From Propionivibrio sp. (GTDB lineage Bacteria; Pseudomonadota; Gammaproteobacteria; Burkholderiales; Rhodocyclaceae), in assembly GCF_029255185.1 (NCBI RefSeq), contig NZ_JAPUVO010000124.1, positions 47,242 through 111,241 of the forward strand: a stretch of 64,000 nt of DNA. Direction: 5' to 3'. How positions within the stretch are numbered: position 1 is the first letter of the stretch; every line of letters begins with the position of its first letter. The position numbers were made by a program, and so were the translations under genes. Positions 24,789 to 37,569 of this stretch are shown here, in pieces. The notes beneath the pieces were generated by a model, which was given only the letters and a program-made list of their open reading frames with translations, ran no database searches and was not told where the DNA came from.

Positions 24789-26921
24789 TTAGGGCGTTGG
24801 CAGGCAGGGGCGCAGGGCTTCATAGCCTCCGGCCAGCAGTTGGGCGAGCTTAGGCGTCTGCGCGTTTTCGGCGCGTAGCCACTCGCCAACCTGGGCAAGC
24901 AATGCGGCACGGGTCGGGCTGGCGCGCCAACTGGCGCTATCGCTGGCGAAGGCCGGCAGCAGGCTTTCCGGCGGCATGGGCGTTTTATCACGTTGTTCCG
25001 CAGTTAGGTCAGGCATGGACAGCCTGACGTAGAGCCGGGGCGCGCACTGGCGCAGTGCGGCTGCCACCTGTGTTCTGCTGCCGCTCAGGAAATTGGGCGG
25101 GAAGGTTTCCGCGCTCTGGTGGCAGGCCGCGCAGTAGGGGTAGAAACTTTGTACGCTGGCGTCCACCGGCGACATTGCCTGGCTTCCAGGTACCTCAAGC
25201 TGTGGCGGTGGAAGCCGGTCAGCCGCTCGGCAGCAACTTGTTACCTGCGTTGCGCCAAGCCGGGTAAAGAGCGCGGCAAAGAGCTGTTGGCGCGGGAATG
25301 GTTTCGGGCCGAAAAGCGCTGCGCCGTGTGGCCCGTCGACCAGGGCCGTCACGGCTTGCTCGACGGCGGAGAATTCCTGGCGCATGTCGACAGTCACGCT
25401 ACCTTCGCTTGGCTTGCCTGGTGAAACCCGGAAGCCGATGCGCGTTAGCGGATTGCCGTCAGCGCCGCGTGGACTGTGCAGAGGAAGCAGGGCGAAGCGT
25501 TCGCCCTGGCCGGGGGAGGTGGCAGTAAATGTTACACCGTTGAGTGAGTCCTTCCCCGGCAGGGTCAGGCGCTCCAGCCGACCGCTTGAAAACTTGCCGC
25601 GTGCCATCTCCAGGGTGGCGGTCAGTTGCGGACCGGTCTGCCCAATGGCCGGCTGGCAGCGCACCGACCAGCGCGAAGCGCCCGGCTCGAAGCGACAGGG
25701 GGCACGGTGCCGGACGTTACGTGCCGGTCGCGCAGAAAGAATGGCTTCGATGCGCAGGCGGTCAGTGGCGGCGACGAATTCGGACAAGCCGCCGACTAGT
25801 TGATCCATCGCGTTGGCCGCGTCAGTTTGCCAAACCGCTTGCGCAGGACGCGGGGCTAGCACTTCGAAACGGGCCGGGACGTGAGCGTAGGCTGCCCGTC
25901 GAGGCGAGTCATCGGGCCAGGCGGCGAGTCCATACAGGGGATCGCGGTTGGGGATGTCCGCCGGGGCGATGATGAGGCCGCCAGGCCAGCGTCGAACGGA
26001 TTCGGCGCGCAAGGGAGCGGCGACCTGATTGTCGAAATCCGCGTCGGGCGTTGCTCTGCGGCCATCGGAGAGGGCATGGCGCAGGGCGGCGGTAAACAGG
26101 CCGGCACGGCAGCGCAGGGCGGGCCGGTCGGCGCCGCCGCAGCCCTCTTGCCACAGGCGCTGGGTGAGGGCCAAGCCGTTGGCGCGCTTGATTGAAATGT
26201 CGATAGCATAGGGTACATCAACGCCCCGCTGCGGCGGGATACCGTAGAAGCGCTTGCCGCTGGCGGCGAGCAGCGCGGCAATCTGCGGGTTGGCATTGGT
26301 TTCGTCCCACAGGGCGCGGGAGAAGATGGGAGCACCGTTCTGGTGGCATGCGAAACAGAGCGTGCGGTTGGCGTAGACCACCTGCGGTTTGCCGCCAGCC
26401 CGGTAGTCCTGGACCAACTGGAACTCAAAGCGGCCTGCAGCTTCGTTGTAGCTGATGACTTCCAATACGGCGGATTTCTCCTGATAGCCGATGAAGAGGC
26501 GGTCCTTCAACAGCAGGGACGAAGCTGGGGTGGGCGGTGAGTCGACCGCCACCACGACGCGCGGAAAAGCGAAGTAATCCGGGGCGGCAGCGTTGCGTTG
26601 CAGCGAACGGCCGAGGGGGATAAGGACCCGCTTGGCGGGCGGCAGCAAACTGGCTGGATCGCGTGCAAGCTGGGCGTCGAGGCGGGCGAGGAGGGCGGCG
26701 AAAGGGAAGGGCAGATCGAAGCTTGCACGGCCATTGCGCGACACGGCAAAAAGCTGGTCGAAGAGCGAGCTGCCGGCAGGGGGGAGATTGTCGCCGGGAA
26801 TGGCCGGGTCGATAACCCAGCTCGCTACCGCGTGAAGGGGATCAGCCGCTGCCCACATCACCGCTCCCGGCCCGCAGATCAGGCCAAGCAGGCCGATCAG
26901 GACGGTAGTGCGCAAGCTCAT
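24789..26921 (-). CDS. Large exported protein with two haem c motifs
   Basis: The 710-residue protein has a signal peptide (MSLRTTVLIGLLGLICGPGA, cleavage near AAADP) and two CxxCH motifs, CFACH at 189-193 and CAACH near residue 597. The start is set by GGGAG six bases before the ATG; an ATG eight codons upstream is also open. Between the haems is a long region without a domain I recognise. The C-terminal part (about 590-710) resembles a cytochrome c domain. It is part of the minus-strand cytochrome set and likely periplasmic. Function unknown. Confidence 0.75.
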   Translation of the reverse strand: MSLRTTVLIGLLGLICGPGAVMWAAADPLHAVASWVIDPAIPGDNLPPAGSSLFDQLFAVSRNGRASFDLPFPFAALLARLDAQLARDPASLLPPAKRVLIPLGRSLQRNAAAPDYFAFPRVVVAVDSPPTPASSLLLKDRLFIGYQEKSAVLEVISYNEAAGRFEFQLVQDYRAGGKPQVVYANRTLCFACHQNGAPIFSRALWDETNANPQIAALLAASGKRFYGIPPQRGVDVPYAIDISIKRANGLALTQRLWQEGCGGADRPALRCRAGLFTAALRHALSDGRRATPDADFDNQVAAPLRAESVRRWPGGLIIAPADIPNRDPLYGLAAWPDDSPRRAAYAHVPARFEVLAPRPAQAVWQTDAANAMDQLVGGLSEFVAATDRLRIEAILSARPARNVRHRAPCRFEPGASRWSVRCQPAIGQTGPQLTATLEMARGKFSSGRLERLTLPGKDSLNGVTFTATSPGQGERFALLPLHSPRGADGNPLTRIGFRVSPGKPSEGSVTVDMRQEFSAVEQAVTALVDGPHGAALFGPKPFPRQQLFAALFTRLGATQVTSCCRAADRLPPPQLEVPGSQAMSPVDASVQSFYPYCAACHQSAETFPPNFLSGSRTQVAAALRQCAPRLYVRLSMPDLTAEQRDKTPMPPESLLPAFASDSASWRASPTRAALLAQVGEWLRAENAQTPKLAQLLAGGYEALRPCLPTP

Positions 26922-26948
26922 GCCGGGCTCCCATCGCCAGCCCACGGC

Positions 26949-27830
26949 TCACGGCTTGGCGATGACGGTGGCGGCGACAGTACGCGCCTGGGTGCCTGGC
27001 CAGCAGTCTTCCTGAACCTTCCCGGTCTTGATGAAATCATCCCGCGACTTCTCGTCGCTGGCCTTGTCGTAGAGCGTGAAGTTGAGGGCGAAACCACGGT
27101 CGAGGTAGGCTCGGCCCAGGTAGAGTCCGGGCCGGATCATGCGGATCTCGTCGCGCACCTTGAGGCCGCGGCGACCGGCCAGATAGTCCGGGTTTTCTTG
27201 GTAGCCGGGGATTTCGTCGGTGAAAAAATAGTCGATGATGATCGATTCGCGGCGTGCGTCGAGCAGGCTCTGGCCGCAATAGAGCTTGGCCGGAAAGAGC
27301 AGCCAAGTTTCCTTGCCGCCGTAGTTCATTTTCTTCGGTTCGCCTTCGACCAGCCCAGCCTTTTTTAACAGCGACAGGTCGTCGATGCGGTTGCGCAATA
27401 CCCGTTCTTCGCGGAAAAAAACCTTGCCACGCCACAACACCTCACCGATGTTCTCGATGAGCAGTCCCTTGAGATGCAGTGCCGTGCCGGTATAGCCGCC
27501 GACGATTTCGGACAGGCGGAACTTGCCGCTGCTGCCCCGGGGCAGAAGGATGCGGCCATCAAAGGCGCCGTCGGGGATGGGGCCGGCGGTGAGGCGGGCG
27601 TAGAGCTGGTCGAGTTGCTCCTGATCCAGCATGGCCAGGTAGTCGGGGGTGATTTTCGCCAGTTCGGTCGTAGCAATGGGGTATTTGTAATCGACCTGGG
27701 CGAGGTCCGGTTTCGACTGGTAGCTCTTGTCGTAGGGGGCAAAGGCGATATTGGGCGGCTCCGGCTTGCTACAGGCGGCCAGGGCGGCGGCCAGGGTGAT
27801 CAGGCCGGTGCGCAGGATAAGGGTGTTCAT
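26949..27830 (-). CDS. Lipoprotein of unknown function in cytochrome cluster
   Basis: The 293-residue protein has a lipoprotein signal, MNTLILRTGLITLAAALAAC, with the lipobox LAAC placing the acylated cysteine at residue 20, so it is membrane-anchored in the periplasm or outer membrane. The mature part has no CxxCH motif and no domain I can name; it contains LLPRGSSGKFRLSEIVGGYTG and many charged residues. It sits 15 bases after the 871-residue cytochrome gene and 27 bases before the start of the next one, so it belongs to the same transcript and may be an assembly or partner protein. Confidence 0.75.
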   Translation of the reverse strand: MNTLILRTGLITLAAALAACSKPEPPNIAFAPYDKSYQSKPDLAQVDYKYPIATTELAKITPDYLAMLDQEQLDQLYARLTAGPIPDGAFDGRILLPRGSSGKFRLSEIVGGYTGTALHLKGLLIENIGEVLWRGKVFFREERVLRNRIDDLSLLKKAGLVEGEPKKMNYGGKETWLLFPAKLYCGQSLLDARRESIIIDYFFTDEIPGYQENPDYLAGRRGLKVRDEIRMIRPGLYLGRAYLDRGFALNFTLYDKASDEKSRDDFIKTGKVQEDCWPGTQARTVAATVIAKP

Positions 27831-27845
27831 GAGATTCTCCTTGCC

Positions 27846-30461
27846 TTAGAGGGTAGCGAGGAAGGCGGTGAGTGCCTTCTTGTCGGCTTCGGAAAGGTCT
27901 TCACCGAAGCGATGGCCCTCGTTTTCGATCTCCTGGGTACAGGTCTCGTAGTTGGTACTGAGAAAATCGCGCTTCTCTTGCAAAATCTCCGCAAAGCGTG
28001 CGGGTTGCTTGAGGATGTCGTCGGCCATGGCCTGCAGGGTTGGCATGAGCTCCTTCTTGCCGGACGCTTCAATTTTGGCCGGGTCGCGCTTGGCGAGGAA
28101 GAGGTCGCCGATCAGTTGCTTGTGCTGTAGCCCGTTGAGGAAACCGGCGCTGCTGCCAGCCGGAATCTTGACCTGACCGAAGCCGAGCACGGGTTTTTCA
28201 GTCTTGCCGTCGAGGGGGCGGATGCCGACGTCGATGAGCAGATCAGTGTTGGTCAGGGTGCGCTTGCTGCCACGTTCCTTTGGGTGCAGCAGCTCGAACA
28301 TCGAGCGCTTGTAAAGCTCGAAGCGGCCATCGACGCTCGGATCGTAGCGCAGACAATCCGGCTGGCTGGCGAGCAGCTTGCCGTTCTGATCGACATAGCG
28401 GGCGCGGTGGAAGTCGTTGTCCTTGTTCGCCGGTTTGCCGCAGAGCTCCGGGCCAACAGCATTATTGTGCATGAAGGGTGCGGTGGCCCAGACGTTGACC
28501 AGCGAGATGTTGCGCATATAGCCGCGACCGCCGTTCTTGAGCTCGTTGCGTTCCGGGATATCGGCGACGATCGGTCGCAGGCGCATGGTGTCGGAGTTGT
28601 ATTCCATGTACAGATGGCCGGCCAGATGGTTGGAGTGCAGCGCCCGACAGCGGAAAGTGCCGACTTCGGTGACTGGCGTCGATTGATCGTTGCCGAGGAG
28701 GTCGGCGCGTACCTTGCGCGGATGCGCATCGTTGGGCGCGGCGTAATCGCGGTTCCGGAAAGCGCCGCCCTCGCTTTCCGGAATGCTCGAATGGCAGCGT
28801 GCGCAATTGTCGGCAAAGACCGTCTGGCCGCGACCTACGGCACCCTTGCCGAATTCCTTTTCGAGGTCGGCGGTGAGGTCGGCCCGCGCATAGGTAACAG
28901 TTGGATTGTTCGCTTTCATGGCTTTGGCGCGGGCCGCGTGCAAATTGGTTTCGTCAGACTCGGCAGAGGCGAAGAAATCAAGAATGTTTTGCAGGCGATC
29001 CTCGACCGCGCGGAAATTCGGACAGTCGCGCCGGCACTGGCCAATGCCAAACGGCGTCTGGCCGAAACCCCGCTGCTCCGGATCGGCCTGGCGCATGTCG
29101 GAGAAGTGATTGACCCAGCACTGCTCGGAGCATGAGCCGATATTGAAATAGACCCGCTGGATGGCTTCCAGAGCGCCGATGGAATCTTCGCCGCCCTTGA
29201 GGATGTGATGGACGCCGGGCAGCACGACCTTCTGGCCGCCCAGGTTCACCGCTGTGGTGTCGTCCTCGCGCGTACTCTTCTGCCAGCATTTGTTGTTGCG
29301 CCCAGGTTCGCACCAGCACTTGTCCTCGTCCTGCTCGGTGCCACAGTTGTCCGCCTTGCGCCACTTGCTGATCATCTCATTCTTGAAGACGGGGCGCTGG
29401 GCGACGTTGATCAGGGCATTGATAGTGCCCGGGTTGTTGATCTGGTCATGCGAAATGGCCGAGGTATCCGTCACTCCCGGGCGGGCGTGAGCGAACATCT
29501 GGTATTCCAGGCTGCTCTTGGGCATGCCGGAGCCGAGCAGTTCGGACATGCGGGTGTACTGGTTGCCGATCAGCCCCTTGATGTTCTCCCATTTTGGATG
29601 CGCCGGGTCGGCGGGCGGATTCAAGGGGTCGAAGGCGATGTGGCAGGAGCCGCAGGTGGTGCCGATGAGGAAGGGCGGCTCGACCGAGGCATCGGCCAGC
29701 TTGCTTACCCGCTGGTCGGATTCGATGCCGGTGGCGGCAGCCTTGGTGGTGGCGAAACCGGACCAACTGGCAAGGTCGCCGTTCAGTTTTTTCCACTTGG
29801 CCGCATCAAAACGCGGGTTGGGGAACTTGCGCAGACCGAGGGCGCCGGTCGAAGTGCCGAACTTGAGGTCACAGGCCGAATGGCGCTGATCCAGCTTGCC
29901 GCCCTGGCTGTGTGGATCGTCAGTGTCGAGTGCGGCGTCCTTGAGGCCGCAGGCCGGGTCGACATAGCCGGGCTTGCCGACGTACTTGAGTAGCACGTCA
30001 TCACCGGGGCACCAGTCAAAGCCGTAGGTTTCTGCGGCCGACTTGGCCGGGCAGTCAGGATCGCCGGGCTTGCAGCAGGATGGGTCGTTGATGATGCCCC
30101 AGGCCCAGAAGCGGTCGTCTCTCTGGTCGGCGCGTAGAACGCGGAACCAGTCCACCAGGACGCCAATGCGCTGCTGGAAGGTATAGGTATGAAAACGGTC
30201 GTTGCCGGCGGTGGCCTTGAACCAGATCAGCCGTCCGACACATTCGGATTCGCTCAAGCCCTCTCGGGCGCAAGCCTCGTGGTAAGGAAGATCCTGATCG
30301 ACAACGGAGATTTCCGGGAGCGCATTCCCCGACGCCGCAGCGCCCGCCGGGGCCTCGCCGGCGAGAGCAATGCCGTCACTTTGAGACTGGATCTGAACTG
30401 ATGTTATGCCAACGGCAACCACCAAAAAGGCCGCAAAAGCAGCCAGCAGAGTACGTTTCAT
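27846..30461 (-). CDS. Large exported dihaem c-type cytochrome
   Basis: The 871-residue protein has a signal peptide (about 1-25) and two haem c sites, CGSCH at 270-274 and CARCH at 553-557. It is rich in other cysteines (for example SCCKPGDPDCP, KCWCEPG and SCSEQCW), which suggests disulfides or extra cofactors. The region around 640-700 (NGGRGYMRNISLVNVWATAPFMHNNA) resembles the C-terminal domain of large dihaem cytochromes that carry the phrase F-MHN. It is the first gene of the minus-strand cytochrome set, so the promoter should lie in the 200 bases shared with pyrG. Substrate unknown. Confidence 0.8.
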   Translation of the reverse strand: MKRTLLAAFAAFLVVAVGITSVQIQSQSDGIALAGEAPAGAAASGNALPEISVVDQDLPYHEACAREGLSESECVGRLIWFKATAGNDRFHTYTFQQRIGVLVDWFRVLRADQRDDRFWAWGIINDPSCCKPGDPDCPAKSAAETYGFDWCPGDDVLLKYVGKPGYVDPACGLKDAALDTDDPHSQGGKLDQRHSACDLKFGTSTGALGLRKFPNPRFDAAKWKKLNGDLASWSGFATTKAAATGIESDQRVSKLADASVEPPFLIGTTCGSCHIAFDPLNPPADPAHPKWENIKGLIGNQYTRMSELLGSGMPKSSLEYQMFAHARPGVTDTSAISHDQINNPGTINALINVAQRPVFKNEMISKWRKADNCGTEQDEDKCWCEPGRNNKCWQKSTREDDTTAVNLGGQKVVLPGVHHILKGGEDSIGALEAIQRVYFNIGSCSEQCWVNHFSDMRQADPEQRGFGQTPFGIGQCRRDCPNFRAVEDRLQNILDFFASAESDETNLHAARAKAMKANNPTVTYARADLTADLEKEFGKGAVGRGQTVFADNCARCHSSIPESEGGAFRNRDYAAPNDAHPRKVRADLLGNDQSTPVTEVGTFRCRALHSNHLAGHLYMEYNSDTMRLRPIVADIPERNELKNGGRGYMRNISLVNVWATAPFMHNNAVGPELCGKPANKDNDFHRARYVDQNGKLLASQPDCLRYDPSVDGRFELYKRSMFELLHPKERGSKRTLTNTDLLIDVGIRPLDGKTEKPVLGFGQVKIPAGSSAGFLNGLQHKQLIGDLFLAKRDPAKIEASGKKELMPTLQAMADDILKQPARFAEILQEKRDFLSTNYETCTQEIENEGHRFGEDLSEADKKALTAFLATL

Positions 30462-30463
30462 AA

Positions 30464-33143
<2,680 letters not shown>

Positions 33144-33147
<4 letters not shown>

Positions 33148-33233
33148 GTGCGTATCTTCTGCGCGAACCCGGAACGTCCCGTCGTCGAGTCGTCGACTGT
33201 GACTCGGTCAGGTACAGGATAAATTTGTTCTAA
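33144..33233 (+). pseudogene. Short ORF fragment after kdsA, broken by the MITE-like element
   Basis: An ATG overlapping the kdsA stop (ATGA) opens a 29-codon frame starting [10 protein letters not shown], which ends at a TAA inside the left inverted repeat of the element at 33215-33405. The coupled start suggests a real gene once began here. The opening MSAY recalls DUF1330 proteins sometimes found after kdsA, but that is too short a match to name it. Confidence 0.35.
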
Positions 33234-33405
33234 CCATCCACCGTTATTCCGGCGCAAGCGACCGTAGGAAGTGCAGAGCCCGGGATCCAGATTCGTCCAT
33301 CTGATCAAGGTGTTAAAAGACCTGTTTGATAAACGAACTGGATTCCGGGTCAAGCCCGGAATGACAGCAAATCGATGGGTTGGACGGTAGAACAAATTTA
33401 CCCTG
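33215..33405. mobile_element. MITE-like element with terminal inverted repeats
   Basis: The left end CAGGATAAATTTGTTCTAAC (33215) and the reverse complement of the right end CAGGGTAAATTTGTTCTACC (ending at 33405) match over about 28 bases with four differences. The interior (about 135 bases) has no gene, but holds REP-type units: ATTCCGGCGCAAGC, then GGATTCCGGGTCAAGCCCGG followed by AATGACAG, similar to those around the GIY-YIG gene. The element ends in the rpsB upstream region. No clear target-site duplication could be assigned. The remaining 230 bases to rpsB hold only a candidate promoter and a leader. Confidence 0.6.
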
Positions 33406-33424
33406 TTTGGACAAGGGCTGAAAC

Positions 33425-33453
33425 TGGAATTCCTGCACATCCAATGGTACAAT
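33425..33453 (+). promoter_or_regulatory. Possible rpsB promoter
   Basis: TACAAT (33448-33453) is a good -10 match, with a weak -35 (TGGAAT, 17 bases earlier). It lies just right of the MITE-like element and would give a leader of about 180 bases before rpsB. Confidence 0.4.
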
Positions 33454-33640
33454 TGACGGGTTTTGCTGACACGTGTCGGTGAAGCACGACTGTTCAATGC
33501 GTGCCATGGTGGCGCGCGGGGCGTCCCGGCAACGGTTCGTCGATTACGCACATTTGCCTGTTCAAGGGTGTCCGTCATTTAATTCAAGGCGGGCGTAGGT
33601 GGGCGAATGGTGGTTTAACCCTGAAATGAAAGAGAAAATT

Positions 33641-34384
33641 ATGTCTGCAACGATGCGTCAAATGCTTGAGGCCGGTGTGCACTTCGGCCACCAAACTCGC
33701 TTCTGGAACCCCAAGATGGCTCAGTACATCTTCGGTGCGCGCAGTAAGATCCACATTGTTAACCTTGAAAAAACGCTTGCCAAGTACAACGAAGCCATGG
33801 CTTTCGTGCGCAAACTGTCGTCCAACAAGGGCACCATCCTGTTTGTCAGCACCAAGCGTCAGGCGCGTGAAATCATTGCCGAAGAAGCTCAGCGTTGCGG
33901 TTCGTCCTATGTTGATCAGCGCTGGCTGGGCGGCATGCTAACCAACTTCAAGACCATCAAGCAGTCGACCAAGCGTCTCAAGGACATGGAAGCCATGACC
34001 GAAGATGGTTCACTGGAAAAGCTTGGCAAGAAGGAAGCGCTGATGGCTCAGCGCGAACTGGCCAAGTTGCAGAAGTCCATCGGCGGCATCAAGGAGATGA
34101 ATACTTTGCCCGACGCCTTGTTTGTCATCGATGTCGGTTACCACAAAATCGCCATTACCGAAGCCAACAAGCTGGGCATCCCGGTGATTGCCGTGGTCGA
34201 TACCAATCACTCACCGGAAGGTATTGACTACGTCATTCCGGGTAATGATGACTCGTCAAGCGCGATTCGTTTGTACGCGCGCGGCGTGGCTGATTCGATT
34301 CTCGAGGGCCGCAGTCAATTCGTTGAGGAAATTGTCGCTGTTGCGGCTTCAGGTGACGAATTTTTCGAAGAAACCGCGCAGTAA
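33641..34384 (+). CDS. rpsB: 30S ribosomal protein S2
   Basis: The 247-residue protein starts [20 protein letters not shown], a diagnostic S2 beginning, and contains [20 protein letters not shown] and [21 protein letters not shown]2 binds the 30S subunit late in assembly. The start was set at the family position; an earlier ATG 14 codons upstream is open but would add residues not seen in S2. It is the first gene of the rpsB-tsf-pyrH-frr cluster. Confidence 0.97.
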   Translation: MSATMRQMLEAGVHFGHQTRFWNPKMAQYIFGARSKIHIVNLEKTLAKYNEAMAFVRKLSSNKGTILFVSTKRQAREIIAEEAQRCGSSYVDQRWLGGMLTNFKTIKQSTKRLKDMEAMTEDGSLEKLGKKEALMAQRELAKLQKSIGGIKEMNTLPDALFVIDVGYHKIAITEANKLGIPVIAVVDTNHSPEGIDYVIPGNDDSSSAIRLYARGVADSILEGRSQFVEEIVAVAASGDEFFEETAQ

Positions 34385-34397
34385 TTCCCGGGCTTTG

Positions 34398-34440
34398 TCG
34401 TTTGCTCGCAGAAATAGGAAGGGCGAACGAGAAATTTTTG
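34398..34440 (+). terminator. Hairpin with T-run between rpsB and tsf (probable attenuator)
   Basis: TCGTTTGCTC pairs with GGGCGAACGA, with two G-T pairs, across 13 bases, and GAAATTTTTG follows. A partial terminator between rpsB and tsf is known in enterobacteria and sets the S2 to EF-Ts ratio; the same role is inferred. Confidence 0.5.
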
Positions 34441-34503
34441 TTTGAGCTGTTTTGAATGAGGTGCGGCCGGTCATTCCGGCCGTGTCCGCAATTGGAGAGA
34501 AAT

Positions 34504-35397
34504 ATGGCGGCTATTACCGCAAGCATGGTGGCAGAACTTCGCGCAAAAACTGACGCGCCGATGATGGAATGCAAGAAGGCCCTGACCGAGGCCGAGGGTA
34601 ACCTGGTCAAGGCTGAAGAGCTTTTGCGTGTGAAGCTTGGTAACAAGGCGACCAAGGCCGCCAACCGTGTTACTGCCGAAGGCGTGGTGGGAATCAGCAT
34701 TGCAGCCGATGGCAAGCAAGGCGCTATCATCGAGATCAACTGCGAGACTGATTTCGTTGCCAAGAACGATGAGTTTTTGCAACTGATCAAGGGCTGTTCC
34801 GAACTGGTGGTCAGCAGGAACCCGGCTGACCTTGCTGCGCTGTCGGCGCTGCCGATGGGTGACGGGACTGTTGAGTCGACGCGTAGCGCTCTGGTGGGAA
34901 AAATTGGCGAAAACATGTCGGTGCGCCGTTTCGTTCGTACGCAAGCCAAGGGGCGGCTGGTGTCTTACATTCACGGTGGCGCCAGAATCGGCGTGCTGCT
35001 TGATCTGGTCGGCGGTGATGACCAATTGGGCAAGGATCTGGCCATGCACATTGCTGCGTCAAAGCCCAAATCGCTCGATGCGTCGGGTGTTCCCAGCGAA
35101 TTGCTCGACACCGAGCGACGCATTGCCATCGAAAAGGCACGTGCCGACAACAAACCGGAAGCCATGCTCGAAAAAATCGCTGAAGGTACCGTACAGAAGT
35201 ACCTAAAAGAAGTGACTCTGCTGGCTCAGGTGTTCGTCAAGGCCGAAGATGGCAAACAGACGGTGGAGCAATTGCTCAAGGCCAAGGGGGCTTCGATTGC
35301 CGGCTTTACCTTGTACGTCGTCGGAGAAGGCATGGAGAAGCGTGCCAACGATTTCGCCGCCGAAGTTGCTGCCCAGGCAGCCGCTGCACAGAAATAA
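34504..35397 (+). CDS. tsf: Translation elongation factor Ts
   Basis: EF-Ts recycles EF-Tu by nucleotide exchange. The 297-residue protein has the UBA-like N-terminus ([20 protein letters not shown]), the [10 protein letters not shown] motif that contacts EF-Tu, and the dimerisation part. GGAGAG lies nine bases before the ATG. Length is normal for the family. Confidence 0.97.
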   Translation: MAAITASMVAELRAKTDAPMMECKKALTEAEGNLVKAEELLRVKLGNKATKAANRVTAEGVVGISIAADGKQGAIIEINCETDFVAKNDEFLQLIKGCSELVVSRNPADLAALSALPMGDGTVESTRSALVGKIGENMSVRRFVRTQAKGRLVSYIHGGARIGVLLDLVGGDDQLGKDLAMHIAASKPKSLDASGVPSELLDTERRIAIEKARADNKPEAMLEKIAEGTVQKYLKEVTLLAQVFVKAEDGKQTVEQLLKAKGASIAGFTLYVVGEGMEKRANDFAAEVAAQAAAAQK

Positions 35398-35417
35398 ACC
35401 AAAGGGTTCTGACTGCC

Positions 35418-36143
35418 ATGACTGAAGCTACTGCCCCTATATTCAAACGTATCCTGCTCAAACTTTCGGGTGAGGCGTTGATGGGGGCTGATGCTTACGG
35501 CATTAACCGTCAGACGATTTCCGAAATTGTCGGCGAGGTCAAGAGCGTTGTCGATTTGGGTGTGCAGGTTGGCGTGGTCATCGGTGGCGGGAATATTTTT
35601 CGCGGAGTTGCCCCCGCCGCGACCGGCATGGATCGCGCCCAGGCCGACTACATGGGCATGTTGGCTACGGTGATGAACGGTCTGGCTTTGCAGGATGCGA
35701 TGCGCGTCGCCGGTCTGGTTGCCCGCGTCCAGTCGGCGTTGAATATCGAACAGGTCGTTGAACCCTATATTCGGGGCCGAGCTATCCGTTATCTTGAGCA
35801 AGGCAGGACAGTCATTTTCGCCGGTGGCACCGGCAATCCATTTTTTACAACCGATACGGCAGCGGCTTTGCGCGGTGCTGAAATTGGTGCTGAGATTGTA
35901 CTCAAGGCGACCAAGGTCGATGGTATTTACTCGGCCGATCCGAAAAAGGATCCTCTGGCTACGCGCTACGATCAGATCAGCTTCAATGAGGCAATTTCAA
36001 AAAACTTAAAAGTGATGGATTCGACCGCCTTTGCCTTGTGCCGCGACCAGAAGCTGCCAATCAACGTCTTCTCGATTTTCAAGCGGGGTGCGCTAAAGCG
36101 GGTTGTGCTTGGTCAGAGCGAAGGCACGCTGGTTTATTGCTGA
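35418..36143 (+). CDS. pyrH: UMP kinase
   Basis: PyrH phosphorylates UMP to UDP with ATP and is the entry to UTP and CTP pools (CTP synthase is encoded upstream at 30.7 kb). The 241-residue protein has the kinase start [18 protein letters not shown], the [11 protein letters not shown] segment and [15 protein letters not shown], typical of bacterial UMP kinases. It lies 20 bases after tsf. Confidence 0.97.
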   Translation: MTEATAPIFKRILLKLSGEALMGADAYGINRQTISEIVGEVKSVVDLGVQVGVVIGGGNIFRGVAPAATGMDRAQADYMGMLATVMNGLALQDAMRVAGLVARVQSALNIEQVVEPYIRGRAIRYLEQGRTVIFAGGTGNPFFTTDTAAALRGAEIGAEIVLKATKVDGIYSADPKKDPLATRYDQISFNEAISKNLKVMDSTAFALCRDQKLPINVFSIFKRGALKRVVLGQSEGTLVYC

Positions 36144-36154
36144 GGGAGATTGAG

Positions 36155-36715
36155 ATGTCGATTGCTGATGTGAAAAGCACCACCGAACACAAGATGCAGA
36201 AGTCGCTTGAGGCGCTCAGGATTGATCTGGCCAAGGTTCGTACTGGACGAGCCCATATCGGACTCCTGGATCATGTCCAGGTCGAATATTATGGCTCGAT
36301 GGTGCCGGTAAATACCATTGCCAATATCACCCTGATTGATTCACGTACACTTGGCGTTCAAGCTTGGGAAAAGGGCATGGCCCCCAAGGTCGAGAAAGCC
36401 ATTCGTGATTGCGATCTTGGCCTGAACCCGGCATCGCAGGGCGAACTGATACGTGTCCCGATGCCTGCATTGACCGAAGAGCGGCGTCGTGATCTGATCA
36501 AGGTCGTCAAGCACGAATGTGAAAACGCACGCATTGCCATGCGTAACCTGCGTCGTGATGCCAATGCAACACTCAAGGACCTGCTCAAGAACAAGGGCTG
36601 TTCGGAGGATGATGAGCGGCGGGCACAGGACGATATCCAGAAACTCACTGACAAACACGTCGCTGAAGTCGACAAGCAGTTCACGCAAAAAGAAATCGAG
36701 TTGATGGCCGTTTGA
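36155..36715 (+). CDS. frr: Ribosome recycling factor
   Basis: RRF with EF-G splits the post-termination ribosome. The 186-residue protein has the signature KVRTGRAH, then [11 protein letters not shown] and the helix [28 protein letters not shown] site lies seven bases before the ATG. It sits 11 bases after pyrH, a conserved pair. Confidence 0.97.
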   Translation: MSIADVKSTTEHKMQKSLEALRIDLAKVRTGRAHIGLLDHVQVEYYGSMVPVNTIANITLIDSRTLGVQAWEKGMAPKVEKAIRDCDLGLNPASQGELIRVPMPALTEERRRDLIKVVKHECENARIAMRNLRRDANATLKDLLKNKGCSEDDERRAQDDIQKLTDKHVAEVDKQFTQKEIELMAV

Positions 36716-36738
36716 ATACTGCCCAAAGGATACGCCAG

Positions 36739-37569
36739 ATGGCGATCTTCACCAGTTCTACTCGGGATATTCCGGTTGCTGCCAAGGTGCCGCGGCATGT
36801 TGCCATGATTATGGATGGCAACGGGCGCTGGGCCAGGAAACGTTATCTGCCGCGCTTTGCCGGGCATCGCCGTGGTGTCGAGACGGTACGCGATACGGTC
36901 AAGTATTGTCTCGAACTGGGCATCGAGTATCTGACGCTCTTTGCGTTCAGTTCTGAAAACTGGCGCCGACCCGAAGAAGAAGTGACACTACTCATGCAGC
37001 TCTTCATGCGCGCCTTGCAGCAGGAAGTTTCCAAACTGGATAGCAATGGCGTTCGCCTGAAAATAGTTGGCGATCTGTCGCGTTTTGATTCGACTTTGCA
37101 GTCGCTGATTCTCGCCTCGGAACAGCAAACGGCCGGCAACAGTAAATTGACTCTGACCATCGCTGCCAACTACGGTGGACGCTGGGATATCCTGCAAGCG
37201 GCCAATCGCATGGCGCTGGCTTATCCAGACCGGCAGGGCGCGTGGAGCGAGGCCGACCTGACGCCGTATCTAGCGATGAATTACGCACCTGAGCCTGATC
37301 TGTTCATTCGCACCGGCGGCGAAGAGCGGATCAGCAACTTTCTGCTGTGGCAACTGGCCTATGCGGAACTGTACTTCACCGACACCCTTTGGCCAGAGTT
37401 TGACTCGGCTGCTTTCGCCGCAGCCATCAGCTCGTATCAGCAGCGTGAACGTCGTTTTGGGCGGACCAGCGAACAACTGGTCGACAAGCCAAACCCCGCC
37501 GTGCGCTCTGAGCTTTTGCCTGAAACCACGGTTTCGGCCTGTGCGACGGGTGTGAATATCAATGCTTAA
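36739..37569 (+). CDS. uppS: Undecaprenyl diphosphate synthase (cis-prenyltransferase)
   Basis: UppS extends farnesyl diphosphate with isopentenyl units to C55 undecaprenyl diphosphate, the lipid carrier for peptidoglycan and O-antigen. The 276-residue protein has [10 protein letters not shown] with the catalytic aspartate, [21 protein letters not shown] and [21 protein letters not shown]. The start MAIFTSSTR is preferred, with AAAGGA eight bases upstream; an in-frame TTG nine codons earlier overlaps the frr stop. It overlaps cdsA by eight bases. Confidence 0.95.
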   Translation: MAIFTSSTRDIPVAAKVPRHVAMIMDGNGRWARKRYLPRFAGHRRGVETVRDTVKYCLELGIEYLTLFAFSSENWRRPEEEVTLLMQLFMRALQQEVSKLDSNGVRLKIVGDLSRFDSTLQSLILASEQQTAGNSKLTLTIAANYGGRWDILQAANRMALAYPDRQGAWSEADLTPYLAMNYAPEPDLFIRTGGEERISNFLLWQLAYAELYFTDTLWPEFDSAAFAAAISSYQQRERRFGRTSEQLVDKPNPAVRSELLPETTVSACATGVNINA

